NCBI GenBank assembly: GCA_965218495.1
Contig: OZ244626.1
Coordinates: forward strand, 2,046,001-2,110,000
Direction: 5' to 3'
Source: G965218495 sp965218495
GTDB lineage: Bacteria > Bacteroidota > Rhodothermia > Rhodothermales > Bin80
DNA length: 64,000 bases
Shown: positions 56,190 through 64,000 of the stretch, piece by piece
Layout: every line of letters begins with the position of its first letter
Numbering within the stretch: position 1 is the first letter of the stretch
Program-made: the position numbers and the translations under genes
The notes under the pieces: generated by a model
Databases searched by the model: none
Told to the model about the DNA's origin: nothing
The model's input: the letters and a program-made list of their open reading frames with translations, nothing else

Positions 56190-56640
56190 GGGGACATTGC
56201 CTTTAGCGGCTGACAGCCGAACCTCGCAGGCAAACCGCGGAGAGAGGCGCCGGGCTTATTGCCGTGGATGCCGAATGGCGTGCAATCGGTGAGCCACCTG
56301 CCGCGACTGGCCCCAACATGTGTAATGCCAATGGCGGTAAGGTGAAGGGTGCGTCGTCTGGGGACTTAGATCATGCGGCCGGTAGGCTGCAATGGCCGGA
56401 ACAGTGCGCAGTGCAGATATCCAGATGCGGTGTGATTTCGCGGTAAGGCAAGTCTTCGTCGGCTTTCCGCATGTGTTAAGGACTGTGTCTAAATTAGCAC
56501 AAGTTACATCTACCGCTACCTCGCAGTGCGGTGCAGAGCCACTCGGTGTTCCGCGGATGCAGATGCGAATCACCAGAGCTCAACCGCAAGCCTGTAGAAT
56601 CTCTTCAGCTGCTTGGAAGGGCGAGAAGAAAAGAGGCGCT
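56190..56640. other. Gene-free stretch after aroA
   Basis: 451 bp. A small CGGCT-GAC-AGCCG hairpin (around 56208-56220) follows aroA but has no T-run. No gene or RNA seen. Confidence 0.5.
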
Positions 56641-57930
56641 CTATCGATCCTGGCCGTGGTCACTGTTCCGACGCCGTCTCTTTTGCGGGGCCCGGAAATG
56701 CCCCGCGGTTGGCTCTGCATCGGGTGGCGACGCCGGCAGCAAGGTAGAACGGTTTTTTTCATACAGCCCAACGAGCCATTTCTGCATGGACGAAATCGGG
56801 ACGGCGTACGCGTGCGGCTCCGTGTTGGCAATAACCCCTTTGTGCAATGCATGCAGAAAGACTGTTTCGGCCTGCTCGGGCGTTCGTTTGCGGGAAAATA
56901 TTGCAGCCAACTCGTCCTCGTCCAAGACAGCACCGTCTCCTTTCTGGAACAACAATTCTCCTAGCGCCATCGTATCTGCTTTTTTCATCCCCCTAAGCCT
57001 GCTTTCGTTATACCTCTGCCTGCGCCTGTGCCCCAGGGCCAGTACCTCCATTGGAAACCGATCCGACAACGCACCGCCAGCTTCATACAGCCATTTGGCA
57101 ACCGGTGGTGCATACGCCGCAATGTGTTGCGGCCAGCCATAGGTTTCCGCAGCGATAGTGTCAATCCATCGTGCCAAATCGTTCGAGTCGCCGTATGCAC
57201 CGCCTGCGCGGACCAGCCAGTCGTGGATCACGGAACGCTCCGACTCGGGCGATAGCCGCCCCAAATATATTTTACCGTAGTCAGCGAATCGGGAAATCCC
57301 AAACTTGTTAAACACATCCTCGGAAGTACTAAGTCCACCGGCCAGCAAGATCACAGGCGCACCTGCGGTGCCGTTGTGAATGTGCGCAAGGTTGCGTGTT
57401 AACACGGAATCATACGGTTTGCCGATTTCCTGCTCAAGCGTCTGCGCCTCGTCCAGGACCAACACGAGGCCACCGGGATTGGCCGCGTTCCGCAATAGCT
57501 TCTTCACGGTGAGTCCACCGTATTCTGTGGTCTGACCATGCGTTCGGCTACCGGATACCTCTGCCACGGCAGCCCATCCTACTCTCCCACTCCCCTCCTT
57601 CTGCGCCGTGGTGCTGGACTTGCTTTCGTAAGGCACACGCAAGTAATCCGCCAGCTCAGACGGATCGAACAGAGCGTCGCTCCCTATCTGAACCACACGC
57701 CACCCATCTTCGTCCGCTCGTTTGCCGCATTCGTACAGCAAGGCAGTCTTGCCCGCGCCCTGTGCGCCCTGAATGAGAAAAACGGTGCCACCATTCGTCG
57801 TTCGTGCGAGCGATCGCGCCTCACGGAAAGCCTGAAGCTCACGTTTGCGCCCGTGAAAAAACACGGCCGGCCCCCGGTCCGAATCCAGCATGTTGTCCCA
57901 TGTGGCAGCCATCGCCTGCTGCGGCTTCAT
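56641..57930 (-). CDS. AAA ATPase, Orc1/STAND-like, possible defence protein
   Basis: About 429 aa from ATG 57930. Walker A GAQGAGKT at ~55-62, Walker B LVLVLDEAQ near 160, and a sensor-like RFADYGKIYLGRLSPES. The C-terminal part has a winged-helix-like region ending AVPISSMQKWLVGLYEKN, and the last ~40 residues are Arg/Pro-rich. Such AAA proteins with a C-terminal WL-type motif occur in mobile and defence loci. Function is not known. The start is 569 bp from the helicase operon on the same strand, so it may belong to the same island. Confidence 0.65.
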   Translation of the reverse strand: MKPQQAMAATWDNMLDSDRGPAVFFHGRKRELQAFREARSLARTTNGGTVFLIQGAQGAGKTALLYECGKRADEDGWRVVQIGSDALFDPSELADYLRVPYESKSSTTAQKEGSGRVGWAAVAEVSGSRTHGQTTEYGGLTVKKLLRNAANPGGLVLVLDEAQTLEQEIGKPYDSVLTRNLAHIHNGTAGAPVILLAGGLSTSEDVFNKFGISRFADYGKIYLGRLSPESERSVIHDWLVRAGGAYGDSNDLARWIDTIAAETYGWPQHIAAYAPPVAKWLYEAGGALSDRFPMEVLALGHRRRQRYNESRLRGMKKADTMALGELLFQKGDGAVLDEDELAAIFSRKRTPEQAETVFLHALHKGVIANTEPHAYAVPISSMQKWLVGLYEKNRSTLLPASPPDAEPTAGHFRAPQKRRRRNSDHGQDR

Positions 57931-58499
57931 TATATGCTCGCCTTGCGGCAGAAAGGCACTTCGCATAAGGCGGCGTTTGGTGAATTGGTGGGACGCGTGG
58001 CCTCCAGCTTGGCCTAGGTGACAGGTCAGTTACCTTATCCTACTACGTCGTATCGCTGTATCAACAGTTGCAGATGCGGTGCATGGGGTACATTTTCAAC
58101 CCGCAAGAGAGCCCAAAGTTGCCCGTTATGTACCGACTGGTACTGTGCGCTGCGTGTCCGATATATTCGAGCGTCCAATTCCGATCCTTCGTAGCCGCGA
58201 CAGCATTGGTGGCATGTTTGAGGAAAACATGCCGGATTTACACACTGCGCGTCTTGACGGGCACAGATCAGTAGCGTGCTCGCTCGCACGTGCGACCTAG
58301 ACTGGCCCCGGCCCGCAGCGACCATTTTCGTGGGGGCCATTGCAGAATACTCTGACCAGTCGCTCCGCCTCTCGGCAAGACGTTGTGACCTGAGCATGTG
58401 CAGATCGTGTGGACCAACGGGCCTACGGCACCACTACCGAGCCAACGTCGCTGCTGCCCGCCGTTCATGAGCGCGTTGAAATCGCTCTAACCCTGCGGT
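57931..58499. other. Gene-free stretch between helicase and AAA gene
   Basis: 569 bp. Only short frames. Contains one TATATTCG (58162-58169, plus strand). No RNA or repeat recognised. Confidence 0.5.
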
Positions 58500-60728
58500 C
58501 TACTTCACGGTGTTAACGATGGACTGCGCCAACGCTGGCATTGAATGTACGTCGAAACGGCTGCTCGCAGCGTCCCGGATAAGCTGGCTCGCATCTAGGT
58601 ACGGGTGAAATTTCTCCACGCTCAGGTTCTCGATTCCGGTGAGCACCTCCTCTAACGAAGCCAGCTTGGTGCGCACAATCTGCCTGAGAGCAGCCTTTAT
58701 ATGCGGCTTGCCGTCCTCGTAGGATACCTCCAGAAAACCACAATATTGATCAACCCGATACCCCATGGAACGGAGCACCAGTGCAAGGGTTGACGTTTTA
58801 ATCGTACCCACCCAGGTCGCCACAACCGCGGCACGCTCACCGACCATCTGAATGGCTTGTCTTCGCAAGACGGACAGCCGTATTTCTCCTCGCGCGGCAT
58901 CTAGTAATGACAGTGCCCTGCTGTCCAGATAGCGTGGACGATTGCCAGACAACAGCAATTCCCTCATCTTCTGCACGATGCGATCATGAACGATGCCACG
59001 TGCCATACCACCGAATGGAGGTGGAATGCCCGTAGGATCGGAAACGACTTCGATCACCTTCTCCGCATCGTGGACAGCAGTCACACGCCACCGCTTTCCG
59101 GCGAACACGATCGTTGAATCCACGCGCAGAAACGTAGATACCGGCAGCGTGCCCAAGGCTTTTCCGCTAGCGATGATCCTGAATTCTCGCTGAGTCTGGA
59201 AGACAGCATAGAAGCTGAAATGCTCCACCAGCCGCTCGCCCCTGCATCCAAGCAGGAGCGTGCCGTCTGGAGCCTGCTCAATGAGCGCCACTTCGGAGTT
59301 TCCAAGGCGCCGCAAGACACTAGCAAACAGCCCCTGATCAACTAATCGAAATGGCCCTTGCTGGCAAAGAATGTTGTACAGCTCCTTGGCACGTGACCCT
59401 CCGCGCTCCGCGATTACCGAAAGGATCTGATGCACGAGAGTGGAGAGGTGGAGCGCTTGCAGCGCTGGCGGCTCGCACCATCGTTCGCGCAGCAGTTCCA
59501 CCATTGCGATGCATCGGATTAGGTCTAGGTGCAAGCGGTTTAGGAAGTGCGTACCTGTTGAAGACTCATTCTCTATCGCATACATGCGCAGCACGGCGGG
59601 TTGCCCAGAGCGCCGACCCGATCTGCCGAGCCGCTGGCGCAGCGAAGCTACCGAAAACGGCGGGCCGATTTGCGCAATGCTCTCAATCTTGCCAATATCA
59701 ATTCCAAGCTCCAGCGTCGAGGTGCAGACCGCCGTGGTTACTGCTCCAGACCTCAGCCGCTCCTCAAGCTCGACCCGATGGGCGCGCGAAAGACTTGCGT
59801 GGTGCGGAAGGAACTCGACCGGAACACGCGCCTTTTCTGACGTTTGGCGGAGCGCATCCGCGTACCACTCTACGTTTTGACGGGAGCCGGCAAAGATCAG
59901 ATTCGAGCTGCCCCTTAGCGTGCGGAACAGGTGTTCTGCCACTGCCCACTTCCCAGAACCTTCTGCTTCACCCGCAGCCTTCGCATTGCCGTTGGCGCTT
60001 CCAACTACGTAGCCGCGAATCTGAACCTTCAGCGCCTGAGACCCTTTGGATTCGAGTACCTGAACCCCTTCGGGTGCTTCCGGCCGCAGATATCCTCTGG
60101 CCATGTCCATCTCGCCCAGTGTAGCCGACAGTCCGACGCGGCGAATCCTGCGCCCTGTGGCCACCTCCAGCCGCGTGAGGAGAGATCTTACATGGATGCC
60201 CCGCTCGCTGTCCAGCAGCGCATGCAGCTCGTCAATCACGATGGCCTTGGCGCCGCTGAATAGCGCCGGGACCTCAAGCCCCCGAAGCACGAAGAATGCC
60301 TCCAGCGACTCTGGTGTGATCAGCAGTATGCCACGCGGATTTCGCCGGGCCCGGGCCTTGATACTCTGAGAAATGTCGCCGTGCCAGGGATAGACCGGCA
60401 CTTCAGCTTCCTTGCACAGTTCTGATAGCCGCAGAAATTGGTCGTTGATCAGCGCCCTCAGTGGTCCGATGTAGACCAGATCAAAGCCAGTTCTGTTCGG
60501 CTCTTCAATTACCGACGAAATAAGCGGCAGGAACGCAGCTTCGGTTTTGCCCCCTGCCGTAGGGGCGGCAATGATGAGGTCGTTTTCACTGTCCAGTAGC
60601 ATGCGGATAGCACGCTCCTGGATATCGTACAGAGTACTGATACCTTTCTTCCAGATCCAGCGCCTGACAGGCAGCGCCAAGTCTTCAAATGCTGCCGACT
60701 GTTTAGAGTGTGAATGTTTCGAGCTCAT
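58500..60728 (-). CDS. DEAD/DEAH superfamily 2 helicase, Lhr-like
   Basis: 742 aa. Motif I APTAGGKTE at ~55-63, motif II DELH at 166-169, motif III SAT at 201-203, and motif VI QRLGRSGRRSG near 370. Downstream is a ~350-residue extension with Lhr/BrxHI-like features (VSYEDGKPHIKAALRQIV, a probable winged-helix and nucleic-acid-binding part). Lhr and BREX BrxHI helicases are the nearest known types. It overlaps the BrxD-like gene by 26 bases, which points to a single transcript. I infer DNA processing in defence. Confidence 0.88.
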   Translation of the reverse strand: MSSKHSHSKQSAAFEDLALPVRRWIWKKGISTLYDIQERAIRMLLDSENDLIIAAPTAGGKTEAAFLPLISSVIEEPNRTGFDLVYIGPLRALINDQFLRLSELCKEAEVPVYPWHGDISQSIKARARRNPRGILLITPESLEAFFVLRGLEVPALFSGAKAIVIDELHALLDSERGIHVRSLLTRLEVATGRRIRRVGLSATLGEMDMARGYLRPEAPEGVQVLESKGSQALKVQIRGYVVGSANGNAKAAGEAEGSGKWAVAEHLFRTLRGSSNLIFAGSRQNVEWYADALRQTSEKARVPVEFLPHHASLSRAHRVELEERLRSGAVTTAVCTSTLELGIDIGKIESIAQIGPPFSVASLRQRLGRSGRRSGQPAVLRMYAIENESSTGTHFLNRLHLDLIRCIAMVELLRERWCEPPALQALHLSTLVHQILSVIAERGGSRAKELYNILCQQGPFRLVDQGLFASVLRRLGNSEVALIEQAPDGTLLLGCRGERLVEHFSFYAVFQTQREFRIIASGKALGTLPVSTFLRVDSTIVFAGKRWRVTAVHDAEKVIEVVSDPTGIPPPFGGMARGIVHDRIVQKMRELLLSGNRPRYLDSRALSLLDAARGEIRLSVLRRQAIQMVGERAAVVATWVGTIKTSTLALVLRSMGYRVDQYCGFLEVSYEDGKPHIKAALRQIVRTKLASLEEVLTGIENLSVEKFHPYLDASQLIRDAASSRFDVHSMPALAQSIVNTVK

Positions 60729-62007
60729 CCTGCGCTACCGGGCCTTTGGCTGCATTATTGGCCGTACCCCCATCGGGATCATGGGCAACACTGACATTCC
60801 CGACGAGATCTTCCCAGCCCGTGCCAGGGTTTTGCGCGAGAATGGACAACATGTTGACAAAGGCTTTCACCGTGTTACGCGGTGTTCGAAAATAGGCGTC
60901 TCCAATGCGATCAGAGCAATGAGCCATAAAGGCCCGGAGCGCTTGGTCCGGTAGCAATGGGACCCTGTCTTCCATTACCCGGCGGATGTTGGTAAGCAGC
61001 ACGTACAGGTCCTCCGGCGCAAGGTTTTCGAGCTGAATCACCGGTCCCGACAAGTCCACCAGTCCTTCCCGTGCAAAAGTGTTCTGCGACAGGCGGGACT
61101 GAAGTGCTTCATAGCTGTAGAGCCCGCGGCGCGTATCCATCAGGAATTCGGGCGTTCCGCCCATAATGAAGCCCACGTGGCTGGCAAGCCCCTGCAACAC
61201 ATCATTCAGGATGCGAAGTAACTGCTCATAGTTTGCATTGCGAGACCGCGAGGATACGAGCTTGTAGAGGTTAACCATTTCGTCCAGCGCAACCAGCAGG
61301 CCCTTGTATCCGGCCTCGCGCACAAACATGGCCATCAGCTTGAGTTGATCGTAGAAACTGCTATCGTCTATTATCGTACGGACACCCAAGGCCTTGCGAG
61401 CCTCTGTCTTGGTACTGTATTCAGCTCGCAGCCACCTGAGTGCCGCAGACTTGAGCTCATCGTTGTGATGCTCAAATCCCTCCCAGTACCGGCCGATCAC
61501 CGTGGCAAAATCGAAGCCCCCGGTGAGCTCCTCCAAGTGTGACAGCTTGGTTTGGATTATATCTTTCGTGGGCAGCCCCTTGCCTTCTGCCTCCCGCGCG
61601 GCCTGGTGAGCGAACCTTTCAACAATGCCCGCCAGTGCGCCGCCTTGGGGCTTCGTACGGGTTGACGCGTTCCTGGCCATCTCCGCAAAGAGTGACCGGG
61701 CCTGCCCACCCGTCGCATAAACGCGCCTATCGGGCGCCAAGTCCGCAGACATCACGACTAGCCCCTTCTGCAAGGCGACCAGCCGCGTCAGATTCAGAAA
61801 AAACGTCTTGCCCGAGCCATATGCTCCAATGATGAAACGAATCGTTGCACCACCATCGGCGATCCGCTCAATGTCGCGGATCATCTCTTTGGTCTCTAAA
61901 GCCCTACCTACCTGAATGTGCTGCAGTCCTACCCTAGGAACTACGCCTGCCCGCAGCGCCTGGATGATCGTCTCCCGTTCGCGAGGCTTGATTCGTCTCT
62001 GTTGCAT
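60703..62007 (-). CDS. BrxD-like ATP-binding protein (DUF2791 family)
   Basis: 434 aa. Walker A GAYGSGKTFFLN at 61-72, a Walker B-like LLVALDEMVNLYKL (~238-251), and GGTPEFLMDTRRGLYSYEAL, the family block of DUF2791/BrxD ATPases. In BREX systems BrxD is an ATPase of this type. The start codon overlaps the TerB gene stop by one base (TGATG). The 3-prime end overlaps the helicase gene by 26 bp. Confidence 0.85.
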   Translation of the reverse strand: MQQRRIKPRERETIIQALRAGVVPRVGLQHIQVGRALETKEMIRDIERIADGGATIRFIIGAYGSGKTFFLNLTRLVALQKGLVVMSADLAPDRRVYATGGQARSLFAEMARNASTRTKPQGGALAGIVERFAHQAAREAEGKGLPTKDIIQTKLSHLEELTGGFDFATVIGRYWEGFEHHNDELKSAALRWLRAEYSTKTEARKALGVRTIIDDSSFYDQLKLMAMFVREAGYKGLLVALDEMVNLYKLVSSRSRNANYEQLLRILNDVLQGLASHVGFIMGGTPEFLMDTRRGLYSYEALQSRLSQNTFAREGLVDLSGPVIQLENLAPEDLYVLLTNIRRVMEDRVPLLPDQALRAFMAHCSDRIGDAYFRTPRNTVKAFVNMLSILAQNPGTGWEDLVGNVSVAHDPDGGTANNAAKGPVAQDELETFTL

Positions 62008-64000
62008 CAGTGATTCTCCGTAATTCTGGCTGCCACGCCCTGGTTAACCTCATAGCAATCGTACTGCTCAACCAGTGCGTCGTCATGGTGTTCATAACTC
62101 CACTCGTTGAGGCGGGGCACTGCCGTTGCCGCCACGAGCACGCACTGCTTCGCCAATTCGCTTACCTCAGCTTCTTCCCAACGTGGCTTCGCAAGAAGAG
62201 CATGGGCAAACTCGGCATGCGGCTCATCTAATCCCGGAAGCCGTCCATTGGCTTCCATGTCAGGAATCTTGTCAGCTAATTCATCGGAAAACACCGAACT
62301 CAGCACGGTGGCTACCTTGTCCGTCTCTCTTGTTAGGGCTGCGATCCGGTTCATATCCAAGACAACCTTATTGGTGACCTCGGGTGGCAGAGGTACCGCG
62401 TAGCCCTCGTCTTGCTCATCGGCTTCCCGTACTGTTGCAGGCCCGCTAGTCGCTGTAAAGGCATGGAGGTCGCGGTATATGTCAGCCTCATCTAAGCCAA
62501 TTGCCTTGTAGAGCCGCTCAAGCGCCCTAACTTCATTCGGATCAACTGCTCCATCGGCCAGCGCCAAAGCCAGCGCGACCTGTCCGACCCTGTGACGCAT
62601 CTCATTTGAAGCGTCCTTAAGCCGCCGTCGTACATCGGATAGAGTTGGAGGGACTGTCAGCATCCACTGCAGGTTCGCATTGAGCAGCGCTCGCTCAGCA
62701 TCCGACAAATTGCCCGCATCAATCCTGGCCTTTAGCGCATCGCTCTCCTGCGCAGAAACCGTGCTGTCCGCGTGGGCAATAAAGCTCCCTATCGAAATGG
62801 TGTTGAGGAGGCTTCGATACTCAATACTTACCTCGTCCAGCGGCGGACTACCATCTGGCAAGCGAAATAACACCACCGGCTCATCGGCCTTTGGGCGACG
62901 AAGCGCGAATCTGGGGTCGGGCGCCATTCCGATAGAGAGGCGGGCGAGCACATCAGCGGCCAACACCAGTTGCTTCTTGTACACCCGCTCCAGAGGCACG
63001 CCGCCTTCTACACGATTAACCAGTTCGCCTGCCAAGGGATACTCTCCAGACTCCACGACCGACTCGGCGCAATTGCGCAGCTTATCGACCGCTTCGCAAG
63101 GGATAATTTCCCACAGACGTTCGGGCAAGCAAAGGTGCGCTTCAACCGAGCCCTTGGTCTCAGGCATACGGCCAAGCAAGCGACTGTATTTCTCCAACCC
63201 GTCTGTGGCTGCTTCAACGAGTTCACTTGCGCGTTTAAGCGGAGCCGTCAGCCTCGACACATCTGGAGTCTGCCCAAGATAGTCTGACAAATCGACAGAG
63301 AACCTGCTGGATGCAGCACGATACGTATAGGACAGCATTCGTTTAGGGACCCTGACCTTTAGGCCCCGTGGATACTGGTCGCAAAATAACAGACCAAAGA
63401 GCACGCGAAACTCATCGAAAGCGCGCACTGCGGGTGTTCGCAAATATCGGGTATTTGGATCAGACAAATACCAGGGAAGCAGCCAATCCGCGTCAAGCCG
63501 GAGCCCTGCGGCAATTCTTCGCCCAAGGGCAAGCCGCCAGCGGAGGGTGGGCAGTGTAGCGCCACGCGTGTATTCCGTAACTGGCTCAGAATCAATGGCA
63601 GTGCCCAAGACGATGCCTGCAACGTCCAGGAATTCTCCGAAGTAGCTTCGAATGGAATTGTTGGCACCGTAGATCTCAAGCAGCCTTTCCACCTCGGCCA
63701 CGATGAGTCGCTTTTCCTCACTGCCTGACTTATCAACAAAGAACCGGAACTCCAGGCCGTAAAAAAAGAGGAAAACGTACCCTACACCATAGTGCTCATC
63801 GGACCGGCCCGTAGCAAGCCAGGCGAGGTAGCAGCTTCGATTGGAAGGGGAAATCTGTGAAAAGCTCGGCCAGTATGGCATGTCGGCACCTGGAACGTCG
63901 GTGCCTACTCGTGCTATAGGCAGGCGAATGTCGATAAGCGAACCACCGGCGTACGCAGCATCGTAGTGGGCCAGCCCATTGCGCCCCTTTTCTGCCCCGA
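62007..64000 (-). CDS. TerB_N/TerB/TerB_C domain protein (partial, runs off window)
   Basis: The frame is open to the window edge; the first in-frame ATG inside (63881) is probably internal, because GGSLIDIRLPIARV lies upstream in frame. TerB_N signature: YLAWLATGRSDEHYGVGYVF and LFFYGLEFRF. A central TerB domain (ALALADGAVDPNEVRALERLY) is seen around 62500-62600, and a TerB_C-type end with LLAKPRWEE...LNEWSYEHHDD. Such proteins are linked to ter-associated DNA-processing and defence loci. The start lies outside the window. It is the first visible gene of the operon. Confidence 0.8.
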   Translation of the reverse strand, partial: GAEKGRNGLAHYDAAYAGGSLIDIRLPIARVGTDVPGADMPYWPSFSQISPSNRSCYLAWLATGRSDEHYGVGYVFLFFYGLEFRFFVDKSGSEEKRLIVAEVERLLEIYGANNSIRSYFGEFLDVAGIVLGTAIDSEPVTEYTRGATLPTLRWRLALGRRIAAGLRLDADWLLPWYLSDPNTRYLRTPAVRAFDEFRVLFGLLFCDQYPRGLKVRVPKRMLSYTYRAASSRFSVDLSDYLGQTPDVSRLTAPLKRASELVEAATDGLEKYSRLLGRMPETKGSVEAHLCLPERLWEIIPCEAVDKLRNCAESVVESGEYPLAGELVNRVEGGVPLERVYKKQLVLAADVLARLSIGMAPDPRFALRRPKADEPVVLFRLPDGSPPLDEVSIEYRSLLNTISIGSFIAHADSTVSAQESDALKARIDAGNLSDAERALLNANLQWMLTVPPTLSDVRRRLKDASNEMRHRVGQVALALALADGAVDPNEVRALERLYKAIGLDEADIYRDLHAFTATSGPATVREADEQDEGYAVPLPPEVTNKVVLDMNRIAALTRETDKVATVLSSVFSDELADKIPDMEANGRLPGLDEPHAEFAHALLAKPRWEEAEVSELAKQCVLVAATAVPRLNEWSYEHHDDALVEQYDCYEVNQGVAARITENH

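Noticed and set aside
1..64000. CRISPR array, rRNA genes, tmRNA or RNase P RNA
   Set aside because: I looked for regularly spaced repeats and for conserved RNA signatures by eye and found none. A covariance-model search could still detect small RNAs.

Overview
The window reads as a chromosomal segment from a member of the Bacteroidota/Rhodothermota side of the FCB group. Four things in the sequence support this. There is a GWxTD-domain lipoprotein-like protein with TPRs. A small soluble protein is of the kind mislabelled 'ABC transporter ATPase' in Bacteroidota (36758-37279). Ribosomal protein S16 has a long charged C-terminal tail. The promoter in front of ffh matches the Bacteroidota pattern TTG-N20-TAAATTTG. 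Start codons are often GTG or TTG, and Shine-Dalgarno sites are weak or absent. Dense housekeeping operons alternate with stretches of 0.4 to 2.2 kb that hold no credible gene. With the transposon remnants and a frameshifted rmlB, this suggests a genome undergoing erosion, perhaps host-associated; that last step is inference.

Left part (1-18.7 kb, plus strand). hslU is followed by a coupled trio: a FemAB-like acyltransferase, a GT-C-like multispan membrane protein and a Wzx-type flippase. Together they look like a surface glycan or glycolipid pathway. Next come an M20D amidohydrolase, an A-type Fe-S carrier, clpC, tyrA with an ACT domain, and gcvT. An apparently intact IS1634/IS4-type transposase gene follows, with a decayed IS5-type transposase tail just behind it, then ftsK and purE.

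Middle (18.7-31.6 kb). One long minus-strand operon runs ffh-rpsP-rimM-trmD-rplS-mqnA-smpB-tyrS and then the GWxTD protein. It couples SRP, ribosome and tRNA-modification functions to a futalosine-pathway menaquinone gene. On the plus strand lie a 5-formyl-THF cyclo-ligase, two PspC-domain proteins, rmlB (split by a one-base frameshift) and a HAD phosphatase. A low-molecular-weight tyrosine phosphatase converges on the last of these.

Centre-right (31.6-47 kb). Gene-poor stretches surround an unusual YjbQ-type protein whose fold seems to be split by about 200 residues, an SDR, and an RCK-type K+ channel with an atypical filter. An L,D-transpeptidase follows. A minus-strand group then runs tRNA-Leu, two EutN/CcmL vertex proteins, lepA, a secreted protein of unknown function and lepB. 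tRNA-Asn has a clear terminator, and a second SDR lies behind it.

Right part (47-64 kb). A GntP transporter, ilvD and a zinc alcohol dehydrogenase lie together. engB, sucD, gatA and tatA are on the minus strand, and aroA on the plus strand. The last 7.4 kb is accessory: an Orc1/STAND-like AAA ATPase, then a tightly overlapping operon of a TerB_N/TerB/TerB_C protein (running off the window edge), a BrxD-like (DUF2791) ATPase and an Lhr-type helicase. This is the best candidate for a defence or DNA-processing system here.
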